A stretch of DNA of 64,000 nt from Paraburkholderia aspalathi (GCF_900116445.1 NZ_FPBH01000003.1:487447-551446), one strand, 5' to 3'; shown: positions 1 to 9,138, numbered from the stretch's first letter. A program made the numbers and translations. The notes: generated by a model not told the origin, from the sequence alone.

Positions 1-1
1 C

Positions 2-1318
2 GCACAGCACGCGCAATTCGTCGACTGGATGCGCTCAGTCGCCCCTTACATCCATGCGTTCCGTAACAAGACGTTCGTCGTCGGTTTCGGCGGCGAGGTG
101 GTGCATCAGGGGCTCCTGAATGCGCTCGTGTCCGACATCGCGCTGCTGCAGGCCATGGGCATCCAGATCGTGCTGGTGCATGGCTCGCGACCGCAGGTCG
201 AAGAGCAGATGAGCCTGCACGGCGTGGAATCCGAGTTTTCGCACGGCATGCGCATTACCGATGCACGCGCGTTGGAGTCCGCGAAAGAAGCGGCCGGCGA
301 AGTGCGTCTGGATATCGAGGCGGCGATCAGCCAGGGCTTGCCGAACACGCCGATGGCGCACGCGCACATCAGCGTGGTGTCGGGCAACTTCGTGACGGCG
401 CGCCCGGTCGGCATTCTGGACGGCGTCGATTTCGCCCACACGGGCGTAGTGCGCAAGATCGACGCGGATTCGATCCGCCATTCGCTCGCGAGCCGCAAGC
501 TGGTGCTGCTCTCGCCGCTCGGCTTCTCGCCCACCGGCGAGGCATTCAATCTGTCGATGGAAGACGTCGCCTCGGCGGCGGCGATCGCCCTGCGCGCCGA
601 CAAGATCGTGTTCCTGACCGAGACCCCGGGCCTGATGGAGACCGGCGAAGACGGACCGGTGCTGGTTCGCGAACTGTCGCTCGACGACGCCTACAAGCTG
701 CATGAAAGCGGCGAGGTCACCGGCGACGCGGGCTTCTATCTGAAACATTCGATCCGCGCCTGCCGCGGCGGCGTGGCGCGGGCACACATCATCCCCTACG
801 CGCTCGACGGCAGCCTGCTGCTCGAACTGTTCCTGCACGATGGCGTGGGCACGATGATCTCGTACGAGAACCTCGAAAGCCTGCGCGAAGCCACGCCGGA
901 CGACGTCGGCGGCATTCTCTCGCTGATCGAGCCGCTCGAATCCGACGGCACGCTGGTGCGGCGCGGCCGCCACCAGATCGAACGCGACATCGACCATTTC
1001 TCGGTGATCGAGCACGATGGCGTGCTGTTCGGCTGTGCGGCGCTGTATCCGTACCCGCAGGAGCGCATCGGCGAAATGGCCTGCCTCACGGTCGCGCCTG
1101 AAGCGCAAGGCACCGGCGACGGCGAGCGCCTGCTCAAACGCATCGAACAACGCGCCCGGGCACGCGGCCTCACGCGGATTTTCGTGCTCACTACGCGTAC
1201 CGAACACTGGTTCCTCAAGCGCGGCTTCGTCAAGGTCACGGTCGACGACCTGCCGGAAGACCGCCGCCGACTCTATAACTGGCAGCGCAAGTCGCTCGTG
1301 CTGATGAAACAGCTCTGA
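2..1318 (+). CDS. argA: Amino-acid N-acetyltransferase (N-acetylglutamate synthase), 5' end outside window
   Basis: First step of arginine synthesis: acetyl-CoA plus glutamate gives N-acetylglutamate, in the cytoplasm. The reading frame is open to base 2 and the codons before the first ATG (base 29) read AQHAQFVDWM. The true start therefore probably lies upstream of the window. The N-terminal two thirds is an amino-acid-kinase fold (start FVVGFGGEVV, then LVHGSRPQVE), a regulatory arginine-binding module in this family. The C-terminal third (about 290-425) is a GNAT domain with a VAPEAQGTGDGERLL acetyl-CoA loop. The order AAK-GNAT is that of classical proteobacterial ArgA. It lies 54 bp before yggX on the same strand. 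Confidence 0.93.
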   Translation, partial: AQHAQFVDWMRSVAPYIHAFRNKTFVVGFGGEVVHQGLLNALVSDIALLQAMGIQIVLVHGSRPQVEEQMSLHGVESEFSHGMRITDARALESAKEAAGEVRLDIEAAISQGLPNTPMAHAHISVVSGNFVTARPVGILDGVDFAHTGVVRKIDADSIRHSLASRKLVLLSPLGFSPTGEAFNLSMEDVASAAAIALRADKIVFLTETPGLMETGEDGPVLVRELSLDDAYKLHESGEVTGDAGFYLKHSIRACRGGVARAHIIPYALDGSLLLELFLHDGVGTMISYENLESLREATPDDVGGILSLIEPLESDGTLVRRGRHQIERDIDHFSVIEHDGVLFGCAALYPYPQERIGEMACLTVAPEAQGTGDGERLLKRIEQRARARGLTRIFVLTTRTEHWFLKRGFVKVTVDDLPEDRRRLYNWQRKSLVLMKQL

Positions 1319-1372
1319 GCGTCCCCATATAAAGCGACTGCCCGCCCCACATCGATATAGGAGAAGCACAGC

Positions 1373-1648
1373 ATGACTCGTACGGTTCAATGCGCGAAGC
1401 TCGGCAAGGAAGCCGAAGGCCTCGATTTCCCGCCGCTGCCGGGCGAACTTGGCAAGCGGATCTACGAAAGCATTTCGAAGGAAGCCTGGCAGGCCTGGTT
1501 GAAGCAGCAAACCATGCTGATCAACGAAAACCGCCTGAACATGGCCGATCCGCGCGCACGCCAGTATCTGATGAAGCAGACCGAAAAGTTCTTCTTTGGC
1601 GAAGGCGCGGATACGGCGCAGGGCTACGTGCCGCCGGCAGCCGAGTAA
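1373..1648 (+). CDS. yggX: Oxidative damage protection protein / Fe(2+)-trafficking protein YggX
   Basis: A 91-residue protein of the YggX family, which is tied to iron traffic and protection of Fe-S clusters. The sequence shows the family start [17 protein letters not shown] with the single conserved Cys7, and the [15 protein letters not shown] and [14 protein letters not shown] blocks. It is full length. AGGAGA about 8 bases before the ATG sets the start. It follows argA by 54 bp and is closed by a strong intrinsic terminator at 1692-1723, so the two genes could share a transcript. Confidence 0.95.
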   Translation: MTRTVQCAKLGKEAEGLDFPPLPGELGKRIYESISKEAWQAWLKQQTMLINENRLNMADPRARQYLMKQTEKFFFGEGADTAQGYVPPAAE

Positions 1649-2348
1649 GCGCTTTTCTGAGCTACAAGCCAGAATTGGCGACCAGCCTGACAAAAAATCC
1701 GCGCCGCGAGCGCGGATTTTTTTCGCCTGTCTGGCCGCGAATTTCGTCGCGCATTTCGCCACTTTCAAGCCTTGGAAAAATTCACTAACCGGACCATTTC
1801 CGGCCACTTTTAAGCCTCTTTTCCATACCGCCACAATCCGCCGAATCCCCCGCCACGCAAGGGATTGAGCGCCCTCCCCGGGCTGTCGGCCGAATCCCAG
1901 GTTTGCACGATCGTCCGTCATCGTGCTATCATGTGCACCGTTCCAACAGCAATTTACCTTCATTCACATTCAGTTCACACTTGGCATGCAGTGCGTACCA
2001 AGGGCCGGATTGAATAGTTTTTATACAAGAAGGCTTGTCGGTCGTTTCCCCGCTTGAGCTCGCACTATGAGCGGCGATCCAGCACCGGCCTTTTTCGTTT
2101 CGAGCCTTTCAGCGGCGCATGGGCCAGCTTTCAGCCACCCCAGCGTCCTCATGCATCTGCCCCCCTTCCACGGCCACGCAGATGCAACAGTCAGCACAAT
2201 CTAGACGAGTGTTTTTTCGCGAATGATTCGCGAGGCACGGGCGTTCCGTTTTCTTTTTTCACGCCCCCTTCTATCGCCTTCGGGCGAGAGAGACGCCATC
2301 GCTCTGCTCGCGAAACTGCACTTCCCCAGCACCCGTGGCGGAACGTTC
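1649..2348. other. Intergenic stretch between yggX and proP
   Basis: After the terminator no frame shows protein-like composition. The one structured element is TCGCGAAT-G-ATTCGCGA at 2217-2233, an 8-bp perfect inverted repeat around one base, about 115 bp before the proP start. It is a candidate operator or leader hairpin for proP. The long antisense frame across this stretch is a shadow of argA. Confidence 0.5.
1692..1723 (+). terminator. Intrinsic terminator after yggX
   Basis: Perfect 12-bp stem, AAAAAATCCGCG pairing with CGCGGATTTTTT, around a 7-base loop and running into T residues. It sits 44 bases after the yggX stop. The A-rich 5' flank means it could also stop transcription on the minus strand. 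Confidence 0.9.
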
Positions 2349-3863
2349 ATGCGCGTTTTCATGAGTTTCGTCGCAGTCATTGGAGTTTTCACCTTGACCG
2401 CTTCCAGCAACGGCTTCTGGCGACATCACAAAGAAGAACAACGCCTCTCACTCGACGACATCACCGTCGTCGACAAATCTCTCCTCAAGCGGGCCGTCGG
2501 CGCCATGGCGCTCGGCAACGCGATGGAATGGTTCGATTTCGGCGTGTACAGCTATATCGCTGTCACGCTCGGCAAAGTGTTCTTCCCGTCGTCGAGCCCG
2601 TCCGCCCAGTTGATCGCCACTTTCGGCACGTTCGCCGCGGCGTTCCTCGTGCGGCCGGTCGGCGGCATGGTGTTCGGGCCGCTGGGCGACCGCATCGGCC
2701 GTCAGCGGGTGCTGGCCATGACCATGATCATGATGGCGCTCGGCACCTTCGCGATCGGCCTGATTCCGAGCTATGCGACGATCGGCATTTTCGCGCCGGC
2801 GTTGTTGCTGGTCGCGCGCCTCGTGCAAGGCTTCTCGACGGGTGGTGAATACGGCGGCGCTGCGACCTTCATCGCCGAATTCTCGACGGACAAGCGCCGC
2901 GGCTTCATGGGCAGCTTCCTCGAGTTCGGCACGCTGATCGGCTATGTGCTCGGCGCCGGTACGGTTGCGGTTCTGACGGCAACGCTCTCGAACGAGGCGC
3001 TGCTCTCGTGGGGCTGGCGTGTGCCGTTCCTGATCGCGGGTCCGCTGGGTCTGGTGGGTCTCTACATCCGGATGAAGCTCGAAGAAACGCCCGCGTTCAA
3101 GAAGCAGGCCGAGCAACGCGAAGCCGAAGACAAGGCGCTCCCGAAGCAATCGTTCCGCGAGTTGCTGATGCAGCAATGGAAGCCGCTTCTATTGTGCGTC
3201 GGCCTTGTGCTGATCTTCAACGTCACCGATTACATGGCGCTCTCGTATCTGCCGAGCTACCTGTCGGCCACGCTGCACTTCAACGAAACGCACGGTCTCT
3301 TCCTCGTGCTGCTCGTGATGGTGCTGATGATGCCGATGACGCTGGCGGCCGGCCACCTGTCCGACACGATCGGCCGCAAGCCGGTGATGCTGTTCGGCTG
3401 CGTGGGTCTGTTCGTGCTCTCGATTCCCGCGCTGCTGCTGATTCGCATGGGCACGGTGCTGCCGGTGTTCGGCGGCCTGATGATTCTCGGCGTGCTGCTG
3501 TCGTGCTTTACCGGTGTGATGCCGTCGGCGCTGCCGGCGCTGTTCCCGACCAAGATCCGCTACGGCGCGCTCGCGATCGGCTTCAACATTTCGGTGTCGC
3601 TGTTCGGTGGGACAACGCCGCTCGTAACGGCATGGCTCGTCGACAGCACCGGCAATCTGATGATGCCCGCGTACTACCTGATGGGCGCGTCGCTGATCGG
3701 TATCGTGTCGGTGTTCGCGCTGCGTGAAACGGCCCGCAAGCCGTTACTCGGCTCCGGTCCGTGTGTTGCAACGCGTGCCGAAGCGCATGCGGTGCTGCGC
3801 GGCGAGCGTGAGGCGGCGGAAATGGATGAAGGTTACGCGTCTGCGGCTACGGCGCGTGCCTGA
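2349..3863 (+). CDS. proP: ProP-like MFS osmolyte/proton symporter
   Basis: A 12-TM major facilitator permease of the metabolite:H+ symporter family, placed in the inner membrane and probably importing proline or betaine. Closely ProP-like blocks are visible: ALGNAMEWFDFGVYSYIA in TM1, RPVGGMVFGPLGDRIGR in loop 2-3, FSTGGEYGGAATFIAE, and FTGVMPSALPALFPTKIRYGALA. The frame is open upstream to 2223, but ATG 2349 is preceded by GGCGGA and gives 504 residues, the usual family length. Unlike E. coli ProP, the C-terminus (after RETARKPLL) has no evident heptad coiled coil, so osmosensing may differ. Confidence 0.85.
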   Translation: MRVFMSFVAVIGVFTLTASSNGFWRHHKEEQRLSLDDITVVDKSLLKRAVGAMALGNAMEWFDFGVYSYIAVTLGKVFFPSSSPSAQLIATFGTFAAAFLVRPVGGMVFGPLGDRIGRQRVLAMTMIMMALGTFAIGLIPSYATIGIFAPALLLVARLVQGFSTGGEYGGAATFIAEFSTDKRRGFMGSFLEFGTLIGYVLGAGTVAVLTATLSNEALLSWGWRVPFLIAGPLGLVGLYIRMKLEETPAFKKQAEQREAEDKALPKQSFRELLMQQWKPLLLCVGLVLIFNVTDYMALSYLPSYLSATLHFNETHGLFLVLLVMVLMMPMTLAAGHLSDTIGRKPVMLFGCVGLFVLSIPALLLIRMGTVLPVFGGLMILGVLLSCFTGVMPSALPALFPTKIRYGALAIGFNISVSLFGGTTPLVTAWLVDSTGNLMMPAYYLMGASLIGIVSVFALRETARKPLLGSGPCVATRAEAHAVLRGEREAAEMDEGYASAATARA

Positions 3864-3894
3864 TCCTGGCTTGTGCCTAGGTTGCTCAGTAACT

Positions 3895-3944
3895 AGCCGC
3901 CGAAGTTGTACGCGTATCGTCCGCGAGCGCTACAACTAGCGGCT
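3895..3944 (+). other. Stem-loop downstream of proP
   Basis: AGCCGC (3895-3900) pairs with GCGGCT (3939-3944), and GTTGTA (3905-3910) pairs with TACAAC (3931-3936), giving an interrupted stem about 30 bases after the proP stop. There is no T run, so it may be an mRNA 3' structure rather than a terminator. Confidence 0.45.
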
Positions 3945-3976
3945 GCGTTCCACAGCTATAAGCGTGAACATGTTCG

Positions 3977-4013
3977 AAAGCGGGCCGGCAAATATTTGTC
4001 GGCCCGCTTTTTT
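3977..4013. terminator. Bidirectional terminator between proP and the phosphoesterase gene
   Basis: AAAGCGGGCCG (3977-3987) pairs with CGGCCCGCTTT (4000-4010). The inner bases GCAAAT/ATTTGT also pair nearly completely. It has a T run on the plus side and A residues on the other. It separates two convergent genes and its right end touches the phosphoesterase stop codon. Confidence 0.88.
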
Positions 4014-4500
4014 ATGTCACCAGAGAATCGAAGGTTGCGCTGACGTGCGTACCTTCAACGATCAGCGTGCCGGCGGAAATCGGCAACTTGAAACGTCTCG
4101 GCCCTGCGCTGCCTGGATTGACATACAGCACGCCGTCGCGCTCGCTGATTGCGGGTTTGTGCGAGTGGCCCGTCACGACCACGTCGATGCCTTCGCTGCG
4201 CGGATTGTCACCCACATCGGCAATGTCATGCACGACGAGGATCGTCACCTGCTGGACGGTCAGCTTGACGTGCGTCGGTAGCAAGGCAACCGGGTCGCCG
4301 ATATCGTTATTGCCGCGCACGGCGGTGACCGGCGCGATCTGCGCGAGCGCATCGAGCACCGCCTGATTGCAGATATCGCCCGCGTGGATGATCGCGTCGC
4401 ACCCTGCGAGGTACTGCAGGGCCTCAGGACGCACGAGGTTATGCGTGTCGGAAATCAAACCGATTCGGGTGGCCGGAAAGCTTTGGGTGCGCGAAGTCAT
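4012..4500 (-). CDS. YfcE/MJ0936-type metallophosphoesterase
   Basis: A 162-residue calcineurin-like phosphodiesterase, cytoplasmic and without a signal peptide. All metal-binding motifs are present in order: ISDTH (DxH), HAGD (GD), RGNND (GNxxD type), VVHD and TGHSH (GHxH). The family acts on phosphodiesters in vitro; the natural substrate is often unknown. I chose ATG at 4500. A TTG start at 4518 is in frame with GAGG before it and would add six residues. It lies 24 bp after the stop of the upstream membrane protein gene, probably in one operon with it. Confidence 0.82.
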   Translation of the reverse strand: MTSRTQSFPATRIGLISDTHNLVRPEALQYLAGCDAIIHAGDICNQAVLDALAQIAPVTAVRGNNDIGDPVALLPTHVKLTVQQVTILVVHDIADVGDNPRSEGIDVVVTGHSHKPAISERDGVLYVNPGSAGPRRFKLPISAGTLIVEGTHVSATFDSLVT

Positions 4501-4524
4501 GATCTCAGTATCGGCCAAACGGCC

Positions 4525-5334
4525 TCAATCCGCTGACTGCTGTTCAGCAAGCTCACGCGTCACAACCTGCGCCGGCCGCTTTGCGCGAAGCAATCGCCTG
4601 GTCGCCCCTTGCACCACCATCGACACCACCGCCGCGCACGCAAAACTGACCCACACACCGTAGTGTGGCAACATCGTCGCGGTCACGGCGAAGAACGCCG
4701 CGAACGAGCCGCGGCCGATCACCATGCCGCGCATCAACAACGCAACGAAGTCCGAGCCATGCGCGCGCTGGGCCGATACCGCGAGCACGATGCCGAGCAA
4801 CGGAAACACCGACAGCAGCCCGCTCCATGTCGCGCCCATCGACGCGGACAGCGTCGTCACCGCCAACGTCAGCACCGCGCCGGCGAGCATGCGCAGCGCA
4901 AGATCGCCGAGCCCGAGACGCGTCGCCCGCACATGGCCGGTGACGCGCGGCAAGCCGCTTTGCGAAATGGCGACAGCCACGCAACTCGCGGCCACCGCCC
5001 ACATCAGTCCACCCGGCAAATGTGTGAGTAACATCGCCACGCCAACCCATCCGAGCATGCCGGCCACAAGCGCAAGCGGCCATGCTGAACGCCGGCAGGT
5101 CCACGCATACGCAAAATTGAACGCCTCGGAGGCGGCAATCGCCGCAATCGATGCCACCGACGCCAACGCCGCGAACGCCGGCCCACGCTCCAGCGCGAGC
5201 AGCAACACGATCGGGCCGGACACCACCGGCAGCCCCGCGAGCCATCCCGCCACCGACGGTCCCCACACCCGCCCCGCCACAGTCAGCGCGGCGAGAAACG
5301 CGGGCACCAGCGTGAGCTTGAGCGCAAGCAACAT
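4525..5334 (-). CDS. Multi-pass inner-membrane protein of unknown function
   Basis: A 269-residue, almost wholly hydrophobic protein with about eight to ten predicted membrane segments, starting MLLALKLTLVPAFLAALTVA. Repeated small-residue helices (LLSVFPLLGIVLAVSA, FAAFFAVTATMLPHYG) suggest a permease-like fold, but I recognise no transport signature. ATG 5334 lies 2 bp after the stop of the TMEM175-like gene, implying translational coupling. A longer upstream frame exists but would overlap that gene. Short basic tail RRLLRAKRPAQVV. The function is not assigned. Confidence 0.75.
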   Translation of the reverse strand: MLLALKLTLVPAFLAALTVAGRVWGPSVAGWLAGLPVVSGPIVLLLALERGPAFAALASVASIAAIAASEAFNFAYAWTCRRSAWPLALVAGMLGWVGVAMLLTHLPGGLMWAVAASCVAVAISQSGLPRVTGHVRATRLGLGDLALRMLAGAVLTLAVTTLSASMGATWSGLLSVFPLLGIVLAVSAQRAHGSDFVALLMRGMVIGRGSFAAFFAVTATMLPHYGVWVSFACAAVVSMVVQGATRRLLRAKRPAQVVTRELAEQQSAD

Positions 5335-5336
5335 GC

Positions 5337-5912
5337 TTACGCTTCCATCAGGTGTTCGATACGGCGGTCGGGAATGAGCCACCAGGCCGCGGCGAGCGTG
5401 TAGAGCGCGGCCGAGAGCCACGGCTGAACAAATGCCAGCGCCATGCCCACCAGATAGATGACGACCGACACCTTGCCCTTGAAGTCGTTGCCGACCGCCT
5501 TCGCGAGCGTCGACTCCGTACCGTGCTCGCGGATCAGCACGCGGGTCAGAATGAAATACGCAATCGCCGACATGAACAGCACGGCGCCGTACATCGCGGT
5601 CGGCCAGGCGGCGAGATGGTTTTCACCGACCCAATGCGTGACGGCCGGCAGCAGCGATAGCCAGAACAACAGATGGAGATTGGCCCAGAGCACCGCGCCG
5701 TTGACCTTCTGCACGGTATGGAACAGGTGGTGGTGATTGTTCCAGTAGATGCCGACGTAGATGAAACTCAGCACGTAGGCGCAGAACACGGGGATCACGG
5801 GGCGCAGCGCGGCGAGATCGAAGCCGTCCGGCACCTTCAATTCGAGCACCATGATTGTGATGATGATGGCGATCACGCCATCGCTGAAGGCTTCGACGCG
5901 TCCCTTGCCCAT
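5337..5912 (-). CDS. TMEM175 (DUF1211)-family membrane protein
   Basis: 191 residues with about six membrane segments. The diagnostic RxxxFSDGVIAI signature (VEAFSDGVIAIIITIMVLEL) lies in the first helix. In this family that helix lines a potassium-permeable pore; bacterial members are studied as K+ channels. Further family blocks: FCAYVLSFIYVGIYWNNHHHL and LHLLFWLSLLPAVTHW. The start at 5912 is set by AGGAAA eight bases upstream; longer in-frame starts lack support. It leads a short operon with the next membrane protein and the phosphoesterase. Ion selectivity cannot be read from the sequence. Confidence 0.85.
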   Translation of the reverse strand: MGKGRVEAFSDGVIAIIITIMVLELKVPDGFDLAALRPVIPVFCAYVLSFIYVGIYWNNHHHLFHTVQKVNGAVLWANLHLLFWLSLLPAVTHWVGENHLAAWPTAMYGAVLFMSAIAYFILTRVLIREHGTESTLAKAVGNDFKGKVSVVIYLVGMALAFVQPWLSAALYTLAAAWWLIPDRRIEHLMEA

Positions 5913-6004
5913 CGGTCGGTTTCCTGATTGTGTAGTCGTTACGCCGCCGATTATCGGTGATGACAACCGGACTTGTCGAATGCGGCCGGCGGCGCATGCG
6001 CGCC

Positions 6005-6391
6005 TCACCTGATCAGCGCGCCCCGCTCGTCCAACAACTGACGAAGAATGCTGCGATGGCAGCGGCTTTCGTCGTCGCAGTAGCAACCGACCGAAAAGTT
6101 GGTCGTTTTTGACAAGGCCGCAAGCAGGTCCAACACCTTGCTGGCATCGCCACCATTCATCTCCGTGCGGAATTTCTTCGCGAACGCGGCCCAATCGCGG
6201 TCGCTCGTCACCGCCTTTGCTTCCTTGACCAGCTCCGCGTCAGGCGAGAGATTGGGCAGCCACACGTCGTAATAGTCACGGGTGGCGAATTCGGCCCGGG
6301 GTACGCCGCGCGGCGGCCGCCGAACGGTGCCGATACGCAGCCCCTCGTCAGCCGCTCTCGGAGACCCAAGCTGAACGATGCTGATGCTCAT
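6005..6391 (-). CDS. DUF488 family protein
   Basis: 128 residues, soluble. Family features are IGTVRRPPRGVPRAEF near the N-terminus, YYDVWLPNLSPDAELV, and the C-terminal CYCDDESRCHRSIL, the conserved Cys/CHR cluster of DUF488. No biochemical role is firmly established for the family. AGGAAAAC before ATG 6391 decides the start. It stands 92 bp upstream of the TMEM175-like gene on the same strand. Confidence 0.82.
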   Translation of the reverse strand: MSISIVQLGSPRAADEGLRIGTVRRPPRGVPRAEFATRDYYDVWLPNLSPDAELVKEAKAVTSDRDWAAFAKKFRTEMNGGDASKVLDLLAALSKTTNFSVGCYCDDESRCHRSILRQLLDERGALIR

Positions 6392-6493
6392 GTTGTTTTC
6401 CTGATCCGTGGTGGACTCGCGACCTTCTCCCGTCGGGTCGATCAACGCCGCTCGTCAGTGGTTCTGCAATGCAATGCGTCCTGCAATCCAGGC

Positions 6494-6811
6494 TCAGCGT
6501 CTCAAGCCCTTCATGGCCTCGATTTCCATCGCGGCGTTGCGCTCTTCGCTCGCCTCGATCGGGTCCATCGCCTCGTCGATCGAGGCCGCTGCACGTTCCG
6601 CGGCGGCTTTCGTTTCGTCGAAGTCGGGATCGAATTCTCCGTCGTCATCGCCCGGCGGTTCCAGCATGTCGCGAAGCATGGACGCCAGTTCCGGCGTGTC
6701 CCACGCCGCGCCCTGCTGCTTCTGCTTTTTTATGTAGTGTCTGACTTCCGCGTCCTGTTCCGGGGTCAACGGAAGACCGCGAAAAGTGCTTTTGGGGTCA
6801 GCATCATTCAT
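6494..6811 (-). CDS. Small acidic protein of unknown function
   Basis: 105 residues, hydrophilic and acidic, with an Asp-rich middle (PPGDDDGEFDPDFDE) and an Ala/Glu-rich predicted helix at the C-terminus. No domain recognised. GGAGCGAG before the ATG is a good ribosome site. It lies 102 bp upstream of the DUF488 gene on the same strand. The central LTPEQDAEVRHYIKKQKQQG could be a helix that binds a partner, but this is only a composition-based guess. Confidence 0.65.
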   Translation of the reverse strand: MNDADPKSTFRGLPLTPEQDAEVRHYIKKQKQQGAAWDTPELASMLRDMLEPPGDDDGEFDPDFDETKAAAERAAASIDEAMDPIEASEERNAAMEIEAMKGLRR

Positions 6812-6879
6812 GATCTCGCTCCAGGATACGTGCCAGTTCGAGTTTAATCCCGTTATGGCGACGTGATCTCAGCTATCGG

Positions 6880-7227
6880 TCACTGGCAAACGCCAGGGTA
6901 GTACACCGCCAGCCACACGCTCGGCTCCGTGTCGCTGGTCCATGCCACCCGATGCCGGCAATGTGCGTCGATCAGCACGTGGTCGCCGGGTTTCATCGGA
7001 TGCAGTTCAGGCTCGCCTTCGAATTCCAGCGCCGCCGCGCCGCTCAGCAGCACGACCCACTCTGCGCGCGGACTGTCGTACCAGAAGTCCGGCGGGCTTG
7101 CGTGCCCTCGGGAGACGATCCGTTCGATGGTCACGCCGACCTGTTCCACGAGCGCGTCGACCTGCTCGTCAGGGCCTGCTGGCGCGCCGGGATCGAAGAG
7201 GTTGCCGCTGCTGATCGTGCGTTTCAT
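6880..7227 (-). CDS. Cupin-domain protein
   Basis: 115 residues forming a single cupin barrel. Motif 1 is degenerate: the usual HxH is missing and FWYDSPRAEWVVLLSGAAALEFEG carries the G-x-L core. Motif 2 reads MKPGDHVLIDAHCRHRVAWT, keeping PGD and a His. Small stand-alone cupins of this type are often metal-binding isomerases or ligand sensors; the substrate is unknown here. GGAG eight bases before the ATG supports the start. Confidence 0.8.
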   Translation of the reverse strand: MKRTISSGNLFDPGAPAGPDEQVDALVEQVGVTIERIVSRGHASPPDFWYDSPRAEWVVLLSGAAALEFEGEPELHPMKPGDHVLIDAHCRHRVAWTSDTEPSVWLAVYYPGVCQ

Positions 7228-7315
7228 CGCTTGTGCTCCGGCTAGGCTCGCTATCTGAGTTCGCTACACGCTTTCGCCGAGCACGCTCGCTCCCGGAATA
7301 CCACCGGTGCGGCGC

Positions 7316-8716
7316 TCACTTCATCGGCTTGAGGCCATCGAGCAAGGTCGGCACCAGTTCGCTGATGGTCGGATGAATGTGCATGGCGTACTGCAAGGTC
7401 GGATACGGCGCGCCGGCCGTCATGATGTCGATGAACGTGTGCAGCGCTTCGTCGCCTTCAATGCCGTGGATCGCCGCGCCAAGAATCTGCTTGCTTTGCG
7501 GGTCGACCAGCACCTTCATGAAACCATCCGTCTCGCCGCGTTCGCGCGCGCGGCCCACCCGCGTCATCGGCATGGTCGCGATCAGCGCCTCACGGCCGGC
7601 TTTGCGCACGTCGGTTTCCGACAGCCCGACGCGCGCGAGAGGCGGGTCGACGAACACCGCGTACGTCATGATCCGTGTATCGACGCTGCGCGCGCCGCCG
7701 TCGAGCAGATTAGCAGCGACGATCTGAAAATCATCGTAGGAAGTGTGGGTAAAGGCGCCGCGTCCGTTGATGTCACCAATCGCCCAGATGCCCGGCACGT
7801 TGGTGCGCAACTGGCCGTCGACGGGAATCATGCCGTGCTTGTCCGTCGCGATGCCGGCAGCGTCGAGGCCAAGGTCGTCGGTGTTCGGTTCACGGCCGGT
7901 GGCGAACAGCAGGTGCGACGCTTCGAGCGCGGGCACGTTCTGCTCGAAGCCGATGCACACCTCGTTCTCGTGATGTGGATGCGGTTCGACCCGCGCAGGC
8001 TGTACGCCGAAGACAAACTCGATCCCTTCACGCGCCAGCACCTTCTGCACCGAGTTGGCGAAGTCGGCATCTTCGCGCGTCAGCACGCGCTCGCCGCGCA
8101 CCAGCACCGTCACCCGGCTGCCGAAGCGGCGAAAGATCTGCGCAAATTCGAGCGCGATATAGCTGCCGCCGACAATCGCCAGATGGTCCGGCAATTCCGT
8201 CAGTTCAAGCAGGTTGGAGTTGGTGTAGTAGCGAACGCGCTCAAGCCCTTCGAGCGGCGGCACGACGGCGCGCGTACCGGTATTGATGAAGATTTCGTCA
8301 GCGCTGAGTTCGTCGCGCACCGAGCCGTCCGGGCCGCTGATGGCAAGCGTATGCGCGCCGGTGAAGCGCGCATGGCCGGTGAAGACGGTGACGTTATCCG
8401 TGCCGCGCAGCCATTTCTCGACGCCGTCGCGCGATTGGCCAATGATCTTGTCCTTACGCGCCTTGACCGCTGCCAGATCGACGCTGACCGCCCCACTCAC
8501 CTGCACGCCCAGGTCCGCGGCGTGGCGCGCTACGTGGGCCGCGCGGGCGCTAGCTACATACGACTTGGTGGGTGTGCAGCCGACATTCACGCAAGTCCCG
8601 CCGAAAGCCGCGCGTTCGATCACCGCGGTTTTGCGGCCGCTTTGACCGAGACGGACAGCGAGCGGCGCCCCGCCTTGTCCCGTACCGATCACGACTGCGT
8701 CGAAGTGCTGTGGCAT
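7316..8716 (-). CDS. Class I pyridine nucleotide-disulfide oxidoreductase, mercuric-reductase-like
   Basis: 466 residues, cytoplasmic flavoprotein. N-terminal FAD site VVIGTGQGGAPLAVRLG, redox-active pair GGTCVNVGCTPTK, NAD(P)H site IVGGSYIALEFAQIFRRFG, second FAD site PGIWAIGDINGRGAFT, and the C-terminal catalytic HPTISE His-Glu pair. It resembles MerA but has no N-terminal HMA domain and lacks the C-terminal vicinal cysteines needed for Hg(II) handling, so mercury reduction is unlikely. The usual label for such proteins is FAD-containing oxidoreductase. GGGAG precedes ATG 8716. It stands alone, 89 bp from the cupin gene. Confidence 0.88.
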   Translation of the reverse strand: MPQHFDAVVIGTGQGGAPLAVRLGQSGRKTAVIERAAFGGTCVNVGCTPTKSYVASARAAHVARHAADLGVQVSGAVSVDLAAVKARKDKIIGQSRDGVEKWLRGTDNVTVFTGHARFTGAHTLAISGPDGSVRDELSADEIFINTGTRAVVPPLEGLERVRYYTNSNLLELTELPDHLAIVGGSYIALEFAQIFRRFGSRVTVLVRGERVLTREDADFANSVQKVLAREGIEFVFGVQPARVEPHPHHENEVCIGFEQNVPALEASHLLFATGREPNTDDLGLDAAGIATDKHGMIPVDGQLRTNVPGIWAIGDINGRGAFTHTSYDDFQIVAANLLDGGARSVDTRIMTYAVFVDPPLARVGLSETDVRKAGREALIATMPMTRVGRARERGETDGFMKVLVDPQSKQILGAAIHGIEGDEALHTFIDIMTAGAPYPTLQYAMHIHPTISELVPTLLDGLKPMK

Positions 8717-8910
8717 GGCAGATCTCCCGAGGCTGGGGTGCTGGTCGTAGCATCTTACCCTCAGCGCCTCGCGTTGCCGCTATCGCTCCTTCTGTTTGCT
8801 TCTCGTTGTTTCTGTCACGCGCGGTGGCGTTCGCGCACCGGCCGCAGATCTGTTTTCGCGCCGCCAATGGGCCGGCGCGGCCAATTGCTGCAAATTGCGC
8901 CCGCTTAGGT

Positions 8911-9099
8911 TCAGGCGTGGCAATGCACGGCGCAGATCAACTCGCGCGAGCGTTGCAGCGCGGCCTGCGCGCCGCGAGCGGCCACAACCCAGCCGACCTG
9001 GCCGAGGTTGAAATCCTGCGAGACCATTACCTGCATGAGCGCGACCATCGGCAGAATCACCGCGGGTCGATAAAGCTGGTTCTGAATTAAGGCTGGCAT
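8911..9099 (-). CDS. Small protein, unknown function
   Basis: 62 residues, MPALIQNQLYRPAVILPMVA at the start, then a Met/Val-rich stretch that could be one short membrane-associated helix, a QDFNLGQVGW segment and a C-terminus with two Cys and two His (CAVHCHA). No family recognised. Start at 9099 chosen because GGGAG sits six bases upstream; earlier in-frame starts at 9111 and 9132 lack one. A 12-bp palindrome (9139-9150) lies about 40 bp upstream. Confidence 0.55.
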   Translation of the reverse strand: MPALIQNQLYRPAVILPMVALMQVMVSQDFNLGQVGWVVAARGAQAALQRSRELICAVHCHA

Positions 9100-9138
9100 A
9101 ACGGCTCCCATCGCGCTGGGCCGTTCTGGCACGACGCG

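Noticed and set aside
35..1963. 642-codon open frame antisense to argA and yggX
   Set aside because: Arg/His/Gln-rich composition and lack of domains; it is a shadow of high-GC coding on the plus strand.
7316..8716. True mercuric reductase
   Set aside because: No HMA domain, no C-terminal vicinal cysteines, and no mer genes nearby.
7307..8908. 533-codon frame opposite the flavoprotein gene
   Set aside because: Composition typical of an antisense shadow; the minus strand carries all flavoprotein motifs.
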